A stretch of 37,527 bases of DNA from Bacteroidales bacterium (lineage in GTDB: Bacteria > Bacteroidota > Bacteroidia > Bacteroidales > UBA932). Shown here piece after piece: positions 8,773 to 14,971 of this stretch. Every line of letters starts with the position of its first letter. The first letter of the stretch is position 1. Location: contig JAFTEQ010000054.1 in assembly GCA_017453565.1 (NCBI GenBank), positions 1-37,527 on the forward strand, read 5' to 3'. The notes below the pieces were generated by a model. It was not told the origin of the DNA. It ran no database searches and saw nothing but the letters and a program-made list of their open reading frames with translations. The translations under genes were made by a program, and so were the position numbers.

Positions 8773-9624
8773 TTAGTAGATTACAAATTTCTTTCGGTCC
8801 AGGGCATCGGTAAGCAAGTCTTGTTCCAGTTTTTCAAGCAGGTCGCGCTTCCGTTGGCTCAGGATGTTGTCGCGGATGCTTTCGGCGCAGTACTCGATGG
8901 GGGCGATGCCCGAACGGCGGATGTCAAAAACCTGCATCACACGCACGTCGCTCCGCTCTTCCGAACTCCGTTCGATGCGTCCGTCCTTCAGGCCGGAGAG
9001 CATGGAAACATAGTCGGTGCCGAACTCACGGGCCAGCACGGCGGCGTCCATCCAGCGGTCCGAACTGTCGAAATAACGCAGGGCCGCCGAGAAACTGAGG
9101 CTGTCAAGCAGCCGGCGCGAGGCGGGATCGGTGGCCGAAAGCCGGTCGAGGATCTCCTCCCGGGCAGGGGCGTCCCTGAGGATGTCTACATAACGCACCT
9201 TCAGGATGGGCCGCTCCAGTTCGAAGGAAGCCTGGTGCTCCTTGTAATAGCTCTCCAGCTGCGCCTGGGTGATGAGCGTGTCGAGCCGGTCGTTGATGTA
9301 GCGCTGTTCATAACGGAATTTGAGCAGCGACCGGCGGTAGTCCTCCAGCTCGGGCGTCACATCGAGTTCGCCTTTGCTCAACTGCTCCTCGGCCATCTTG
9401 AGATAGAGCAGCTCGGTGGCCCAGGAACGGATGTAGCGCTCCGACAGGTTCACGCTGTCTTCCGGACTGATGCCGTCGGGCAGGAAGGCCGAGAGTTGCG
9501 AACGGTAGAGGCGGTATTTCCCCACCTTCGCCACCACCTGGTCGTCGTGCACCAGCGAGGAGATGGTGTTGCAGCCCGCCAGGAACGACAGCAGCGCGAG
9601 GAGTATGAGGAGTTTTCTTGTCAT
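8773..9624 (-). CDS. SurA/PpiC-like periplasmic lipoprotein without an obvious parvulin domain
   Basis: A 283-residue lipoprotein (lipobox LAGC, Cys18). The segment VVAKVGKYRLYRSQLSAFLPDG is the SurA/PpiC-type N-terminal start, followed by helices (LYLKMAEEQLSKG, ITQAQLESYYKEHQASFE) typical of the chaperone part of these proteins. I see no convincing parvulin active-site domain afterwards, so it probably acts as a membrane-tethered chaperone and not as an isomerase. It sits 3 nt upstream of the SurA-like gene. A -7 box lies 6 nt before the ATG, inside the last codons of dacB, so it may be transcribed separately as well as by read-through. Confidence 0.75.
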   Translation of the reverse strand: MTRKLLILLALLSFLAGCNTISSLVHDDQVVAKVGKYRLYRSQLSAFLPDGISPEDSVNLSERYIRSWATELLYLKMAEEQLSKGELDVTPELEDYRRSLLKFRYEQRYINDRLDTLITQAQLESYYKEHQASFELERPILKVRYVDILRDAPAREEILDRLSATDPASRRLLDSLSFSAALRYFDSSDRWMDAAVLAREFGTDYVSMLSGLKDGRIERSSEERSDVRVMQVFDIRRSGIAPIEYCAESIRDNILSQRKRDLLEKLEQDLLTDALDRKKFVIY

Positions 9625-9627
9625 AAA

Positions 9628-10887
9628 CTACAAAGATAGCAATTCTTCGATGATTCCGTCCACCAGCGCTGCATGCGCGGCTCCGGGGGCCACCACGTTG
9701 TTGGTAAAGACCGAAAAGGCGATGGTGTGGGCCGGATTGCCGTCGGCGGGCAGGATGTAGCCGCTGAAGCAACGCACCCCGTTCATAGAGCCGCTCTTCA
9801 TACGGATGCGCGCCTTCTGCTCGGCAGGCAGTGCCTTGAGCCGGGTTTTGAGCGTGCCTTTCCCGGGCGCGGGCAGCGAAGCGAGATAGTCCTTGTAGAC
9901 CCCCGTGCGGCTCATCGCCGTGAGGAATCGCACCGTGAACTCGGGCGAAAGGTAGTTCTTACGCGAGAGGCCGCTCCCGTCGGCGAAACGCATACTGCGG
10001 CTGCACGCTTTCAGCCCCAGCGGGGCGAGCGCATCCTGCAGGGCCAGGGTGGCGCCGTCGTAGTCGGTGGCGCCGCGCAGCTTGCGCCCGAGGGCCAGCA
10101 GCAGGGTCTCGGCAATGAAGTTGTCGCTCTCGAAATTGGCCGTTCGCACCAGGCTCCGCAGCTGCGGAGAGGGGAAAGAGGCCAGGACCTGCACCGAATC
10201 GGTCTTCTCCTCGGCGCAGGGACCGCTCACCGCAATCCCGTTCTCTTCCAGATAGCGGCGGAAGTGGATGGCGCACGACAGGGCTCCGTCGGGCAGGCTG
10301 TCGCCCATCGCACCCCGGAACGTGAGACCGCCGGGCACCACGCCGTCGCGGGTGCGTTCGTCCTCGCTGCTCCAGTCGGTATGGCGGCCTTCGTTCGCGA
10401 GCCAGGAGCCATCGCCCACAATCCGTCCTTCAACCCGGCGGATGCCGGCACCGCGCAGGGCCTCCGCCCACTTTTCAAAATGCGTCTGGGGCGCGGGCAG
10501 ATAGGAGAAGAGCGTGCCGATGGTGGGGTCTCCCCCGCCCACCAGGCACACGTCGCCCAGCAGGGTGCTGTCTTTCACCGCCCCCCTGATGCCGACCTGC
10601 GTGGAAAAACGGGACGACGGTCCCAGTTGAAGCAGGGCCGCCCCGGTGGTGATGAGCTTCATGTTCGAGGCGGGGATCATACGCCGGCGCGCGTGCACGC
10701 ATGCCAGGGTATCGCCCTTGAAATTCACCGCCAGCACGCCCCAGACCGAGGAGCGCAGGGGTTCCGCCGCGTCGAGCGCCTCCAGACGGCGCTGTACGGC
10801 ATTGTCGGGTACGGCAGCAAAGGCGTCAGAACCCAATGTGGAAAACCCTGCCAGCAGGACGGTGAAGATGCAGAGAAAACGTCTCAT
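9628..10887 (-). CDS. dacB: D-alanyl-D-alanine carboxypeptidase/endopeptidase, PBP4 type (S13)
   Basis: A 419-residue exported penicillin-binding protein (signal peptide to about residue 24). The three catalytic motifs are clear: SNMK (S74-K77), SDN (S254-N256) and KSG (K364-G366, the KTG box). The enzyme trims or cleaves peptidoglycan stem peptides and cross-links in the periplasm. It is shorter than typical PBP4 (about 480 residues), apparently because the inserted domain between SxxK and SxN is reduced. It heads the operon dacB, PPIase-like lipoprotein, SurA-like, OstA-like, pepT, which is mostly envelope assembly. The -7 box at 10893-10900 ends 5 nt before the ATG. S13 assignment is firm; dacB is used in the broad sense. 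Confidence 0.9.
   Translation of the reverse strand: MRRFLCIFTVLLAGFSTLGSDAFAAVPDNAVQRRLEALDAAEPLRSSVWGVLAVNFKGDTLACVHARRRMIPASNMKLITTGAALLQLGPSSRFSTQVGIRGAVKDSTLLGDVCLVGGGDPTIGTLFSYLPAPQTHFEKWAEALRGAGIRRVEGRIVGDGSWLANEGRHTDWSSEDERTRDGVVPGGLTFRGAMGDSLPDGALSCAIHFRRYLEENGIAVSGPCAEEKTDSVQVLASFPSPQLRSLVRTANFESDNFIAETLLLALGRKLRGATDYDGATLALQDALAPLGLKACSRSMRFADGSGLSRKNYLSPEFTVRFLTAMSRTGVYKDYLASLPAPGKGTLKTRLKALPAEQKARIRMKSGSMNGVRCFSGYILPADGNPAHTIAFSVFTNNVVAPGAAHAALVDGIIEELLSL
9631..9638 (-). promoter_or_regulatory. -7 element inside the end of dacB
   Basis: The minus strand reads TATCTTTG, a perfect TAnnTTTG, ending 6 nt before the ATG of the PPIase-like lipoprotein. The same bases encode the last residues (LSL) of dacB. 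No -33 TTTG is visible at 19-21 nt, so activity is uncertain. Confidence 0.4.
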
Positions 10888-10892
10888 AACTG

Positions 10893-10900
10893 CAAAGATA
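10893..10900 (-). promoter_or_regulatory. -7 element of dacB
   Basis: A perfect TATCTTTG on the minus strand, followed by 5 nt (CAGTT) and the dacB ATG. The T-run of the preceding terminator directly abuts it on the upstream side, and the -33 position falls in the terminator hairpin loop without a clear TTTG. Confidence 0.55.
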
Positions 10901-10939
10901 ACAAAAAGAAGGCCGGTCGGAACGCCCGTCCGACCAGCC
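10901..10939 (-). terminator. Intrinsic terminator of the histone-H1-like gene
   Basis: The arms 10911-10921 and 10929-10939 form an 11-bp stem with one C-A mismatch and a 7-nt loop, followed on the minus strand by TTCTTTTTGT. It lies 31 nt past the stop codon at 10971. Confidence 0.85.
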
Positions 10940-10970
10940 TCCCTGTATTTGTGGCCCGAACGGGCTGCGC

Positions 10971-11507
10971 TTAAGCCTCTTTCTTGGCTGCGGGCTTCTT
11001 CGCGGGCGCCTTCTTGGCGGCCGGCTTCTTCTCGGCAGCGGACTTCTCGGCCTTCGGAGCGGCAGCCTTCTTGGCAGCCGGAGCCTTCTTCGCGGCGGGC
11101 TTCTTCTCCTCCTTCGGAGCGGCCTTCTCTTCGGCAGCGGGCTTCTCGGCCTTCGGGGCGGCAGCCTTCTTGGCGGGGGCTTTCTTCGCGGCGGGCTTCT
11201 TCTCCTCTGCGGGTTCCTCGTCCTTGCCGGCGACGGCCTTGTTCACCGTCTCGCTGAGTTTCACATACAGCTTGTCGGTCCGCTCCAGAATCTCGCGGCG
11301 GAGGCCGTTGTAGTAGGCCTTCTTGGAGCCTTCGACCTTGGCGTTCACCTTGTCGCGGAGCTCATTGTAGAGGTCCACAGCCTCTTCCATGAGCGCGGCG
11401 ATCTGTTTGTCGGAAGTCTTGGGATTGACGGCTGCGCAGACGGAGCAGTCCTCGATAAATGCACTCAGGACGTACTCGATGTCCTTCTTAATGTCGCGTA
11501 AATTCAT
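10971..11507 (-). CDS. Histone-H1-like DNA-binding protein (Lys/Ala/Pro-rich tail)
   Basis: A 178-residue protein. The N-terminal 95 residues are acidic and helical (MNLRDIKKDIEYVLSAFIED, then EEAVDLYNELRDKV and KAYYNGLRREILERTDKLY) and resemble a small helical domain I recall from Bacteroidales proteins. From residue about 101 to the end the chain is an AAKKAPAKK-type low-complexity tail like that of eukaryotic histone H1 and bacterial Hc1/AlgP-like proteins, expected to bind DNA non-specifically. The start is the ATG at 11507, preceded by AGGAAAG and by a -7 box at 11530-11537. A longer frame upstream would run through that promoter and is rejected. It is monocistronic, ending at the terminator at 10901-10939. 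A nucleoid role is inferred from the tail alone. Confidence 0.75.
   Translation of the reverse strand: MNLRDIKKDIEYVLSAFIEDCSVCAAVNPKTSDKQIAALMEEAVDLYNELRDKVNAKVEGSKKAYYNGLRREILERTDKLYVKLSETVNKAVAGKDEEPAEEKKPAAKKAPAKKAAAPKAEKPAAEEKAAPKEEKKPAAKKAPAAKKAAAPKAEKSAAEKKPAAKKAPAKKPAAKKEA
10974..11207. repeat. Internal coding repeats of the Lys/Ala/Pro tail
   Basis: Residues 101-132 and 133-160 of the histone-like protein are two imperfect copies of a unit beginning EEKKPAAKKAPA, followed by a partial third copy at 161-178. The DNA repeats accordingly (units such as GCCTTCTTGGC on the plus strand). Length changes by slippage or recombination are likely between strains. Confidence 0.8.
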
Positions 11508-11529
11508 AGTCTTTCCTATTTTAACGGCG

Positions 11530-11537
11530 CAAAGATA
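11530..11537 (-). promoter_or_regulatory. -7 element of the histone-H1-like gene
   Basis: A perfect TATCTTTG on the minus strand, 22 nt before the ATG at 11507. The -33 position shows no TTTG. The predicted leader is about 18-20 nt. Confidence 0.55.
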
Positions 11538-11599
11538 GCATTTTTTTCTGATTTGACCATCATTATTGCCGTGGGCTCTTCCGCGCGGCAAAAACAGGT

Positions 11600-11998
11600 T
11601 TACAAATCTTCATATCCGGATTCTATTTTACTTGCCGTGTACTCGTGCACGAGCCCCGATGACGGGATGGACTGCCTGGCGACAATCTTCCGGTTCACGT
11701 ATGTCCGGAGGTCGGGCATAGACTCGCTCTTGAACCTTTCGAATTCACGGTTGAAATGGCACTGTGGATCTGCCAGCACCACGAGCACAAAGTCGTCTTC
11801 GCTCCGATTGAGCGGAGTAAACGTGAAATCGTGACGCGAAAAGGCCTCTCCGGGAATGCCCTTTCCGGAGGAAGAGTCGGTTATGACGCCGGCGAGATCA
11901 TTGCCCTTTTCGATGCGGGTTCCTCCTATTTTTTGAGCCTCAAGGGAGAGCGCTCCGGCAACAATGAGGAGCGCTGTCAAGACACTTTATTTCGTCAT
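11600..11998 (-). pseudogene. Decayed calcineurin-like phosphoesterase gene
   Basis: From an ATG at 11998 the frame reads M-T-K-stop (TAA at 11989-11987), then continues in the same frame as SVLTALLIVAGALSLEAQK, a good signal peptide. This is a nonsense mutation at codon 4. Downstream, AGVITDSSSGKGIPG, HDFTFTPLNRSEDDFVLVVLADPQ and FERFKSESMPDLRTYV resemble the N-terminal module and the start of the catalytic part of Bacteroidota calcineurin-like phosphoesterases. The usual middle of the N-terminal module appears deleted, and nearly all of the metallophosphatase core (the GD and GNH motifs) is missing. It follows the GH20-like gene by 37 nt, so it was probably the last gene of that operon. A TTG start at 11980 could still make a 126-residue fragment without an active site. 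Family match is moderately sure; inactivation is more certain. Confidence 0.65.
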
Positions 11999-12035
11999 GA
12001 GCTATTGGATTTTTCTACCTATGGCACAGCGACTG

Positions 12036-13130
12036 CTATTCCTCCGGGGCGGCGAGGGCCTCGCGGAAGAGATCGATGCCGCGGAGCTGGAAGTCGGTCC
12101 CGTCGGCCGTGCAGGGGCTCCAGGGAGCCATCATAAAGCCGTAAAGGTGCTCCTTCGAAATGACTTTCCGGCAGGTGCGGACCAGGCGCCCGATCACGTC
12201 GTCGGCGTCGATCTTCAGTTCACGGCGCTTGAAGCCCACCCAGTTCGTGCCGCAGGGCACCTGGTCGAAGCCGGCCTCGTCCAGTTTCCAGAAGGCGATC
12301 AGACGGTCGTAGTCGCGAGTCTTGTTGGTCTCGGGGTCGAATCCGCCGTAGGCTTCGTCGTAGTACCAGTTCTGCTGGATGACGCTCTTGGGGCAGCGCT
12401 CGTAGTACTCTGGATGATGCCAGCCGTAGTCGCACCAGACCCAGGGACGGGCTCCGTGCCGCTCCACCTCGCCCAGGATGTAGAGGAAGTCGCGCCACCA
12501 CGACTCGTCCACCCGCTGCACCCGGTAGGAGAAGCCGCTCTGATGATGGGTGGTCTCCTCGTCGTAGCCGATGTGGAAGAAACGCGGATGCCCGAAGATC
12601 TCCATAGCGTCGGCGATTACGTCCGAACACATCTTATAATAAGGTGCCGACGAGACCATATGGCGGTAGTCCTTCATCCAGCCGTTGTGCGTGCAGGAGA
12701 AGTTGAGTTTGGGGATGACCTCGATGCCAAGGGCATTCAGACGGCCGATCTCGGCCCGCATCTTCTCCACGCTCCAGCTGCCTTCCACGGCCAGCCCCGG
12801 ATGACTCGGGAACTGCAAGCCCTCCCCGAGGTCGACCACCAGCATATTCACGCCGCTTTCCGCAGCGTGGTCGGTGACCTTCCGCCAAAGGGAGTCGACG
12901 GTGGTGAGTTTCAGGTCGGGACGCTTGCGCTCGGGAAGCAGCTTCACCGCCTCTTCCAGATTGTCACCCATCATCTGCGTGGGCCAGTCGCACCACATAT
13001 TGTTGCCCAGACGGATGTACAGCGCACGGATGTCGCCGATAGGCGCCTGAACGCTTTGGGAGAAGGACTCCTGCTTCTTGCAAGAACTCAGGGCGAGCAG
13101 CAGCACCGCCCAGAACAGGAAACGTTTCAT
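12036..13130 (-). CDS. GH20-like TIM-barrel lipoprotein (putative beta-hexosaminidase relative)
   Basis: A 364-residue lipoprotein (lipobox LSSC, Cys17). The chain has (beta/alpha)-barrel signatures: an N-terminal LRALYIRLGNNMW-like strand, LNALGIEVIPKLNFSCTHNGW, then FFHIGYDEET (H186, D190, E191). The last resembles the HxGGDE catalytic motif of family 20 glycoside hydrolases, where the adjacent Asp-Glu pair serves substrate-assisted catalysis. PWVWCDYGWHHPEYY and IQQNWYYDEAYGG follow. It is shorter than true hexosaminidases and lacks the usual N-terminal GH20b domain, so specificity is uncertain. It begins 3 nt after a small lipoprotein gene and belongs to the minus-strand operon started at 14605. 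Likely surface- or periplasm-facing, acting on glycans. Confidence 0.7.
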   Translation of the reverse strand: MKRFLFWAVLLLALSSCKKQESFSQSVQAPIGDIRALYIRLGNNMWCDWPTQMMGDNLEEAVKLLPERKRPDLKLTTVDSLWRKVTDHAAESGVNMLVVDLGEGLQFPSHPGLAVEGSWSVEKMRAEIGRLNALGIEVIPKLNFSCTHNGWMKDYRHMVSSAPYYKMCSDVIADAMEIFGHPRFFHIGYDEETTHHQSGFSYRVQRVDESWWRDFLYILGEVERHGARPWVWCDYGWHHPEYYERCPKSVIQQNWYYDEAYGGFDPETNKTRDYDRLIAFWKLDEAGFDQVPCGTNWVGFKRRELKIDADDVIGRLVRTCRKVISKEHLYGFMMAPWSPCTADGTDFQLRGIDLFREALAAPEE

Positions 13131-13133
13131 ATT

Positions 13134-13631
13134 TTAGTGTGTATTAAATTGCCCTGATTGATAAACTGGAGAAAAGGCCCCCTCAAATCGGGCTTCTCCC
13201 CAGTCAAGTTTTTGTCCATTCAAGCTAACTTCTATTCGGAACAGGCCTTCCCAGCGTTGCCCGTCGCTCCGGACCGTTCCGTCAATGCCGGTCTTGTATC
13301 CGCTGCTTTCAACGATTGTCCCGGAGGAGACAAAAACATGATCGCCGGCATCTTTCGTAATCGAAAGGTTGACGTGCGCGTCCGGATCAGGACCTTGTGA
13401 GATGCTGCAATTCCAGGTATCGACACCCGATAAAACAAACTCGAAGCCGTCCTTTTGCCAAGAAACTTCATGCTTTCCTTCTTCAGACAGAAACACCGAA
13501 GCGGGGTTCAGAAGATACCTTTGTGACAATTCCTCCGTATACCCCTCCATGGTGGACAGTTCCGGAGAATGGAAGCTACAGGAAACGGCAACGCCAAAAG
13601 CCATCAACAATACAAACAATCGTCTCATCAT
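13134..13631 (-). CDS. Small lipoprotein of unknown function
   Basis: A 165-residue protein with a signal peptide and lipobox VAVSC. I do not recognise the family. After the lipobox it appears all-beta, with patches such as VNLSITKDAGDHVFVSSG and LFRIEVSLNGQKLDWGEARFEG. The ATG at 13631 overlaps the stop of the upstream barrel lipoprotein in a TGATG, so translation is probably coupled; the TTG at 13634 is less likely. The GH20-like gene starts 3 nt after its end. It may be an accessory subunit of the neighbouring barrel protein or bind the same substrate, but only the gene order supports this. Base composition is lower in GC than the flanking core genes. Confidence 0.7.
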   Translation of the reverse strand: MMRRLFVLLMAFGVAVSCSFHSPELSTMEGYTEELSQRYLLNPASVFLSEEGKHEVSWQKDGFEFVLSGVDTWNCSISQGPDPDAHVNLSITKDAGDHVFVSSGTIVESSGYKTGIDGTVRSDGQRWEGLFRIEVSLNGQKLDWGEARFEGAFSPVYQSGQFNTH

Positions 13632-14605
13632 CAAAACCTGTAACCGACAGCCAAACGCCCGCCAAAAGGAGGGAGAATAACACTATAATTATCACCAAGA
13701 CCAAACACTTCCACCTCCCCGAACCATTTCCTACCGAACTGGACACCCAAAAAAGTAATCTGTCCGCCCAAAGACCGGTTTGGAGCCTCGAGGCGCTTCC
13801 AATACCCTGAATTCCCGTCATGAAGGAACAAACCACACTGAACCGCGCCATATAAACGCCAAAACGACTCGCTTAAATAATAATAACGCAATCCAGCGAA
13901 AGCCGTAACAATGGTCGAGTGCTCCCATGCCTCTGTAGTTTTTGTAGACGGACTGATATTCCGTGCTTTCAGGTGGCTGTATCCAAGACTCGCAATGGCC
14001 GCAAAACGCTCGTGAAAGCGATACATCCCCTGCAGGGCAATCACACCACTGGTCCGGGCCTCGAACGAATTCTCGTACATACCTGTTGCCGACTCAGGAT
14101 TTCGGCGAAAAGACTCGACTCCAAACGGAGAGATTTCTGCGGCATACAATGGCATCCCGCTGATTCCCATACTCAACTCCCACTCCTTTTTCTCAAGAGG
14201 CATTATCCTTTTGCGTGGCTGAGCATATAAACGGCGTAACACCCCGATGGAATCCAAGTTCGACACAAAAAGAATATCGCCTTCTATCCGGTGATGGTCC
14301 CTTAAAGAGAATTCATTCGCCTTATGGTTCTTCGTCAAGGACAAGACATTCCCGCCCGATTCCCACACCTCAAAAGCAGAGGCATTAAGTATTTCCCAAT
14401 ACGCAAAAACACTGGCCTTTTCATCAACCGCCAGCCATCCCAGTTTCTCTGCACTGGGAGGCGGTTCCTGCCCAAGATCAAGCAAGCCCACACGCTTATC
14501 TTCCCAATTCTGCGGCATTGAACGGTCCAGATGTACAGTCACCCGAGGAGAACAGGCAACCACAAGGACCGTCAGCAGCAAACAGAATGAGGCAAATCGT
14601 ACCAT
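13631..14605 (-). CDS. Lipoprotein with C-terminal outer-membrane beta-barrel, unknown function
   Basis: A 324-residue protein with a lipobox (VLVVACS). Residues about 20-150 form a soluble domain (RVGLLDLGQEPP, HHRIEGDILFVSNLDSIGVLRRLY). From about residue 155 to the end there are alternating amphipathic strands (TSGVIALQGMYRFHERFAAIASLGYSHL, YYYLSESFWRLYGAVQCGLFLHD) ending in GGRLAVGYRF with a terminal Phe, the classic outer-membrane barrel signature. Lipid attachment plus a C-terminal barrel in one chain is unusual. The promoter's -7 box ends 2 nt before the first of two ATGs (14608) and 5 nt before the second (14605), so I chose the second. First gene of a four-gene operon. GC is locally low: 24 of 60 bases at 13861-13920. 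Confidence 0.7.
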   Translation of the reverse strand: MVRFASFCLLLTVLVVACSPRVTVHLDRSMPQNWEDKRVGLLDLGQEPPPSAEKLGWLAVDEKASVFAYWEILNASAFEVWESGGNVLSLTKNHKANEFSLRDHHRIEGDILFVSNLDSIGVLRRLYAQPRKRIMPLEKKEWELSMGISGMPLYAAEISPFGVESFRRNPESATGMYENSFEARTSGVIALQGMYRFHERFAAIASLGYSHLKARNISPSTKTTEAWEHSTIVTAFAGLRYYYLSESFWRLYGAVQCGLFLHDGNSGYWKRLEAPNRSLGGQITFLGVQFGRKWFGEVEVFGLGDNYSVILPPFGGRLAVGYRF

Positions 14606-14832
14606 CATTACAAAGGTATATCTTTTTTACTCACCAGCAAACACAGTGGCTCAATGAAAAGCTGGCGACCGTATCTCCGGAGATTATGTCCGAGGTGCAG
14701 CTGTCGGCCGACATCATTGCCCGCATCGACGCCGTGCTCAAACAAAAGCATATGACGCAGCGTGACCTTGCTAAAAAGATGGGACGGTCCGAGGCCGTCA
14801 TATCACGGTGGACTTCCGGCTTTCCAGAATAA
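14587..14832 (+). pseudogene. Remnant of an XRE-type HTH antitoxin-like regulator
   Basis: The frame encodes QQTQWLNEKLATVSPEIMSE, then LSADIIARIDAVLKQKHMTQRDLAKKMGRSEAVISRWTSGFPE and a stop at 14832. This is the Bacteroidota HTH_XRE protein that usually accompanies a HigB-like toxin. In intact relatives the helix-turn-helix continues after WTSG-P with NFTL-type residues and another 20-30 residues; here it stops at once. There is also no natural start directly before QQTQW. The ATG at 14587 (or 14518) would lie inside the divergent lipoprotein gene and its promoter. No toxin gene is next to it. I infer a fragment truncated at both ends, with the 3' break at the hairpin-ended element that begins at 14838. 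Confidence 0.6.
14611..14641 (-). promoter_or_regulatory. Promoter of the barrel-lipoprotein/GH20 operon
   Basis: On the minus strand -33 TTTG (14641-14638), 19 bases, then -7 TACCTTTG (14618-14611). Both boxes match the Bacteroidota consensus perfectly. The start of transcription is predicted within 1-5 nt of the ATG at 14605, so the mRNA is practically leaderless. Confidence 0.8.
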
Positions 14833-14837
14833 TGCTT

Positions 14838-14950
14838 GGCCGGGGCGGCTGTTCCGGCAAAGGCGGGCATCACCCGCAGCAGCGAGTTTCCGCGCAACGG
14901 GGACGAAGATGCGAGAATGGAGTCCGCCGTGTTGGAACGCCGCCCCGGCC
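14838..14950. repeat. 113-bp element bounded by a long imperfect inverted repeat
   Basis: The ends 14838-14855 and 14934-14950 are complementary over 17 bp with a single bulged base. The arm starts GGCCGGGGCGGC and ends CTGTTCC. A smaller stem (GCGGG/CCCGC around 14862-14876) lies inside. It occupies the gap between the broken HTH gene and the stop of the NlpC/P60 gene (14972). It could be a REP/MITE-like mobile repeat, or a large terminator-like hairpin for the NlpC/P60 gene, though no T-run follows. The rest of the 14609-14971 gap holds only the HTH remnant and a promoter. Confidence 0.6.
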
Positions 14951-14971
14951 TTTAGAAGGAGAGGGCTCGCA

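Noticed and set aside
10974..11207. CRISPR-like or satellite repeat
   Set aside because: Repeats lie in frame inside a coding tail and lack constant spacers; they encode the Lys/Ala/Pro motif.
14518..14586. Longer start for the HTH protein
   Set aside because: It would lie antisense to the signal peptide of the divergent lipoprotein; no promoter and no similarity in that part.
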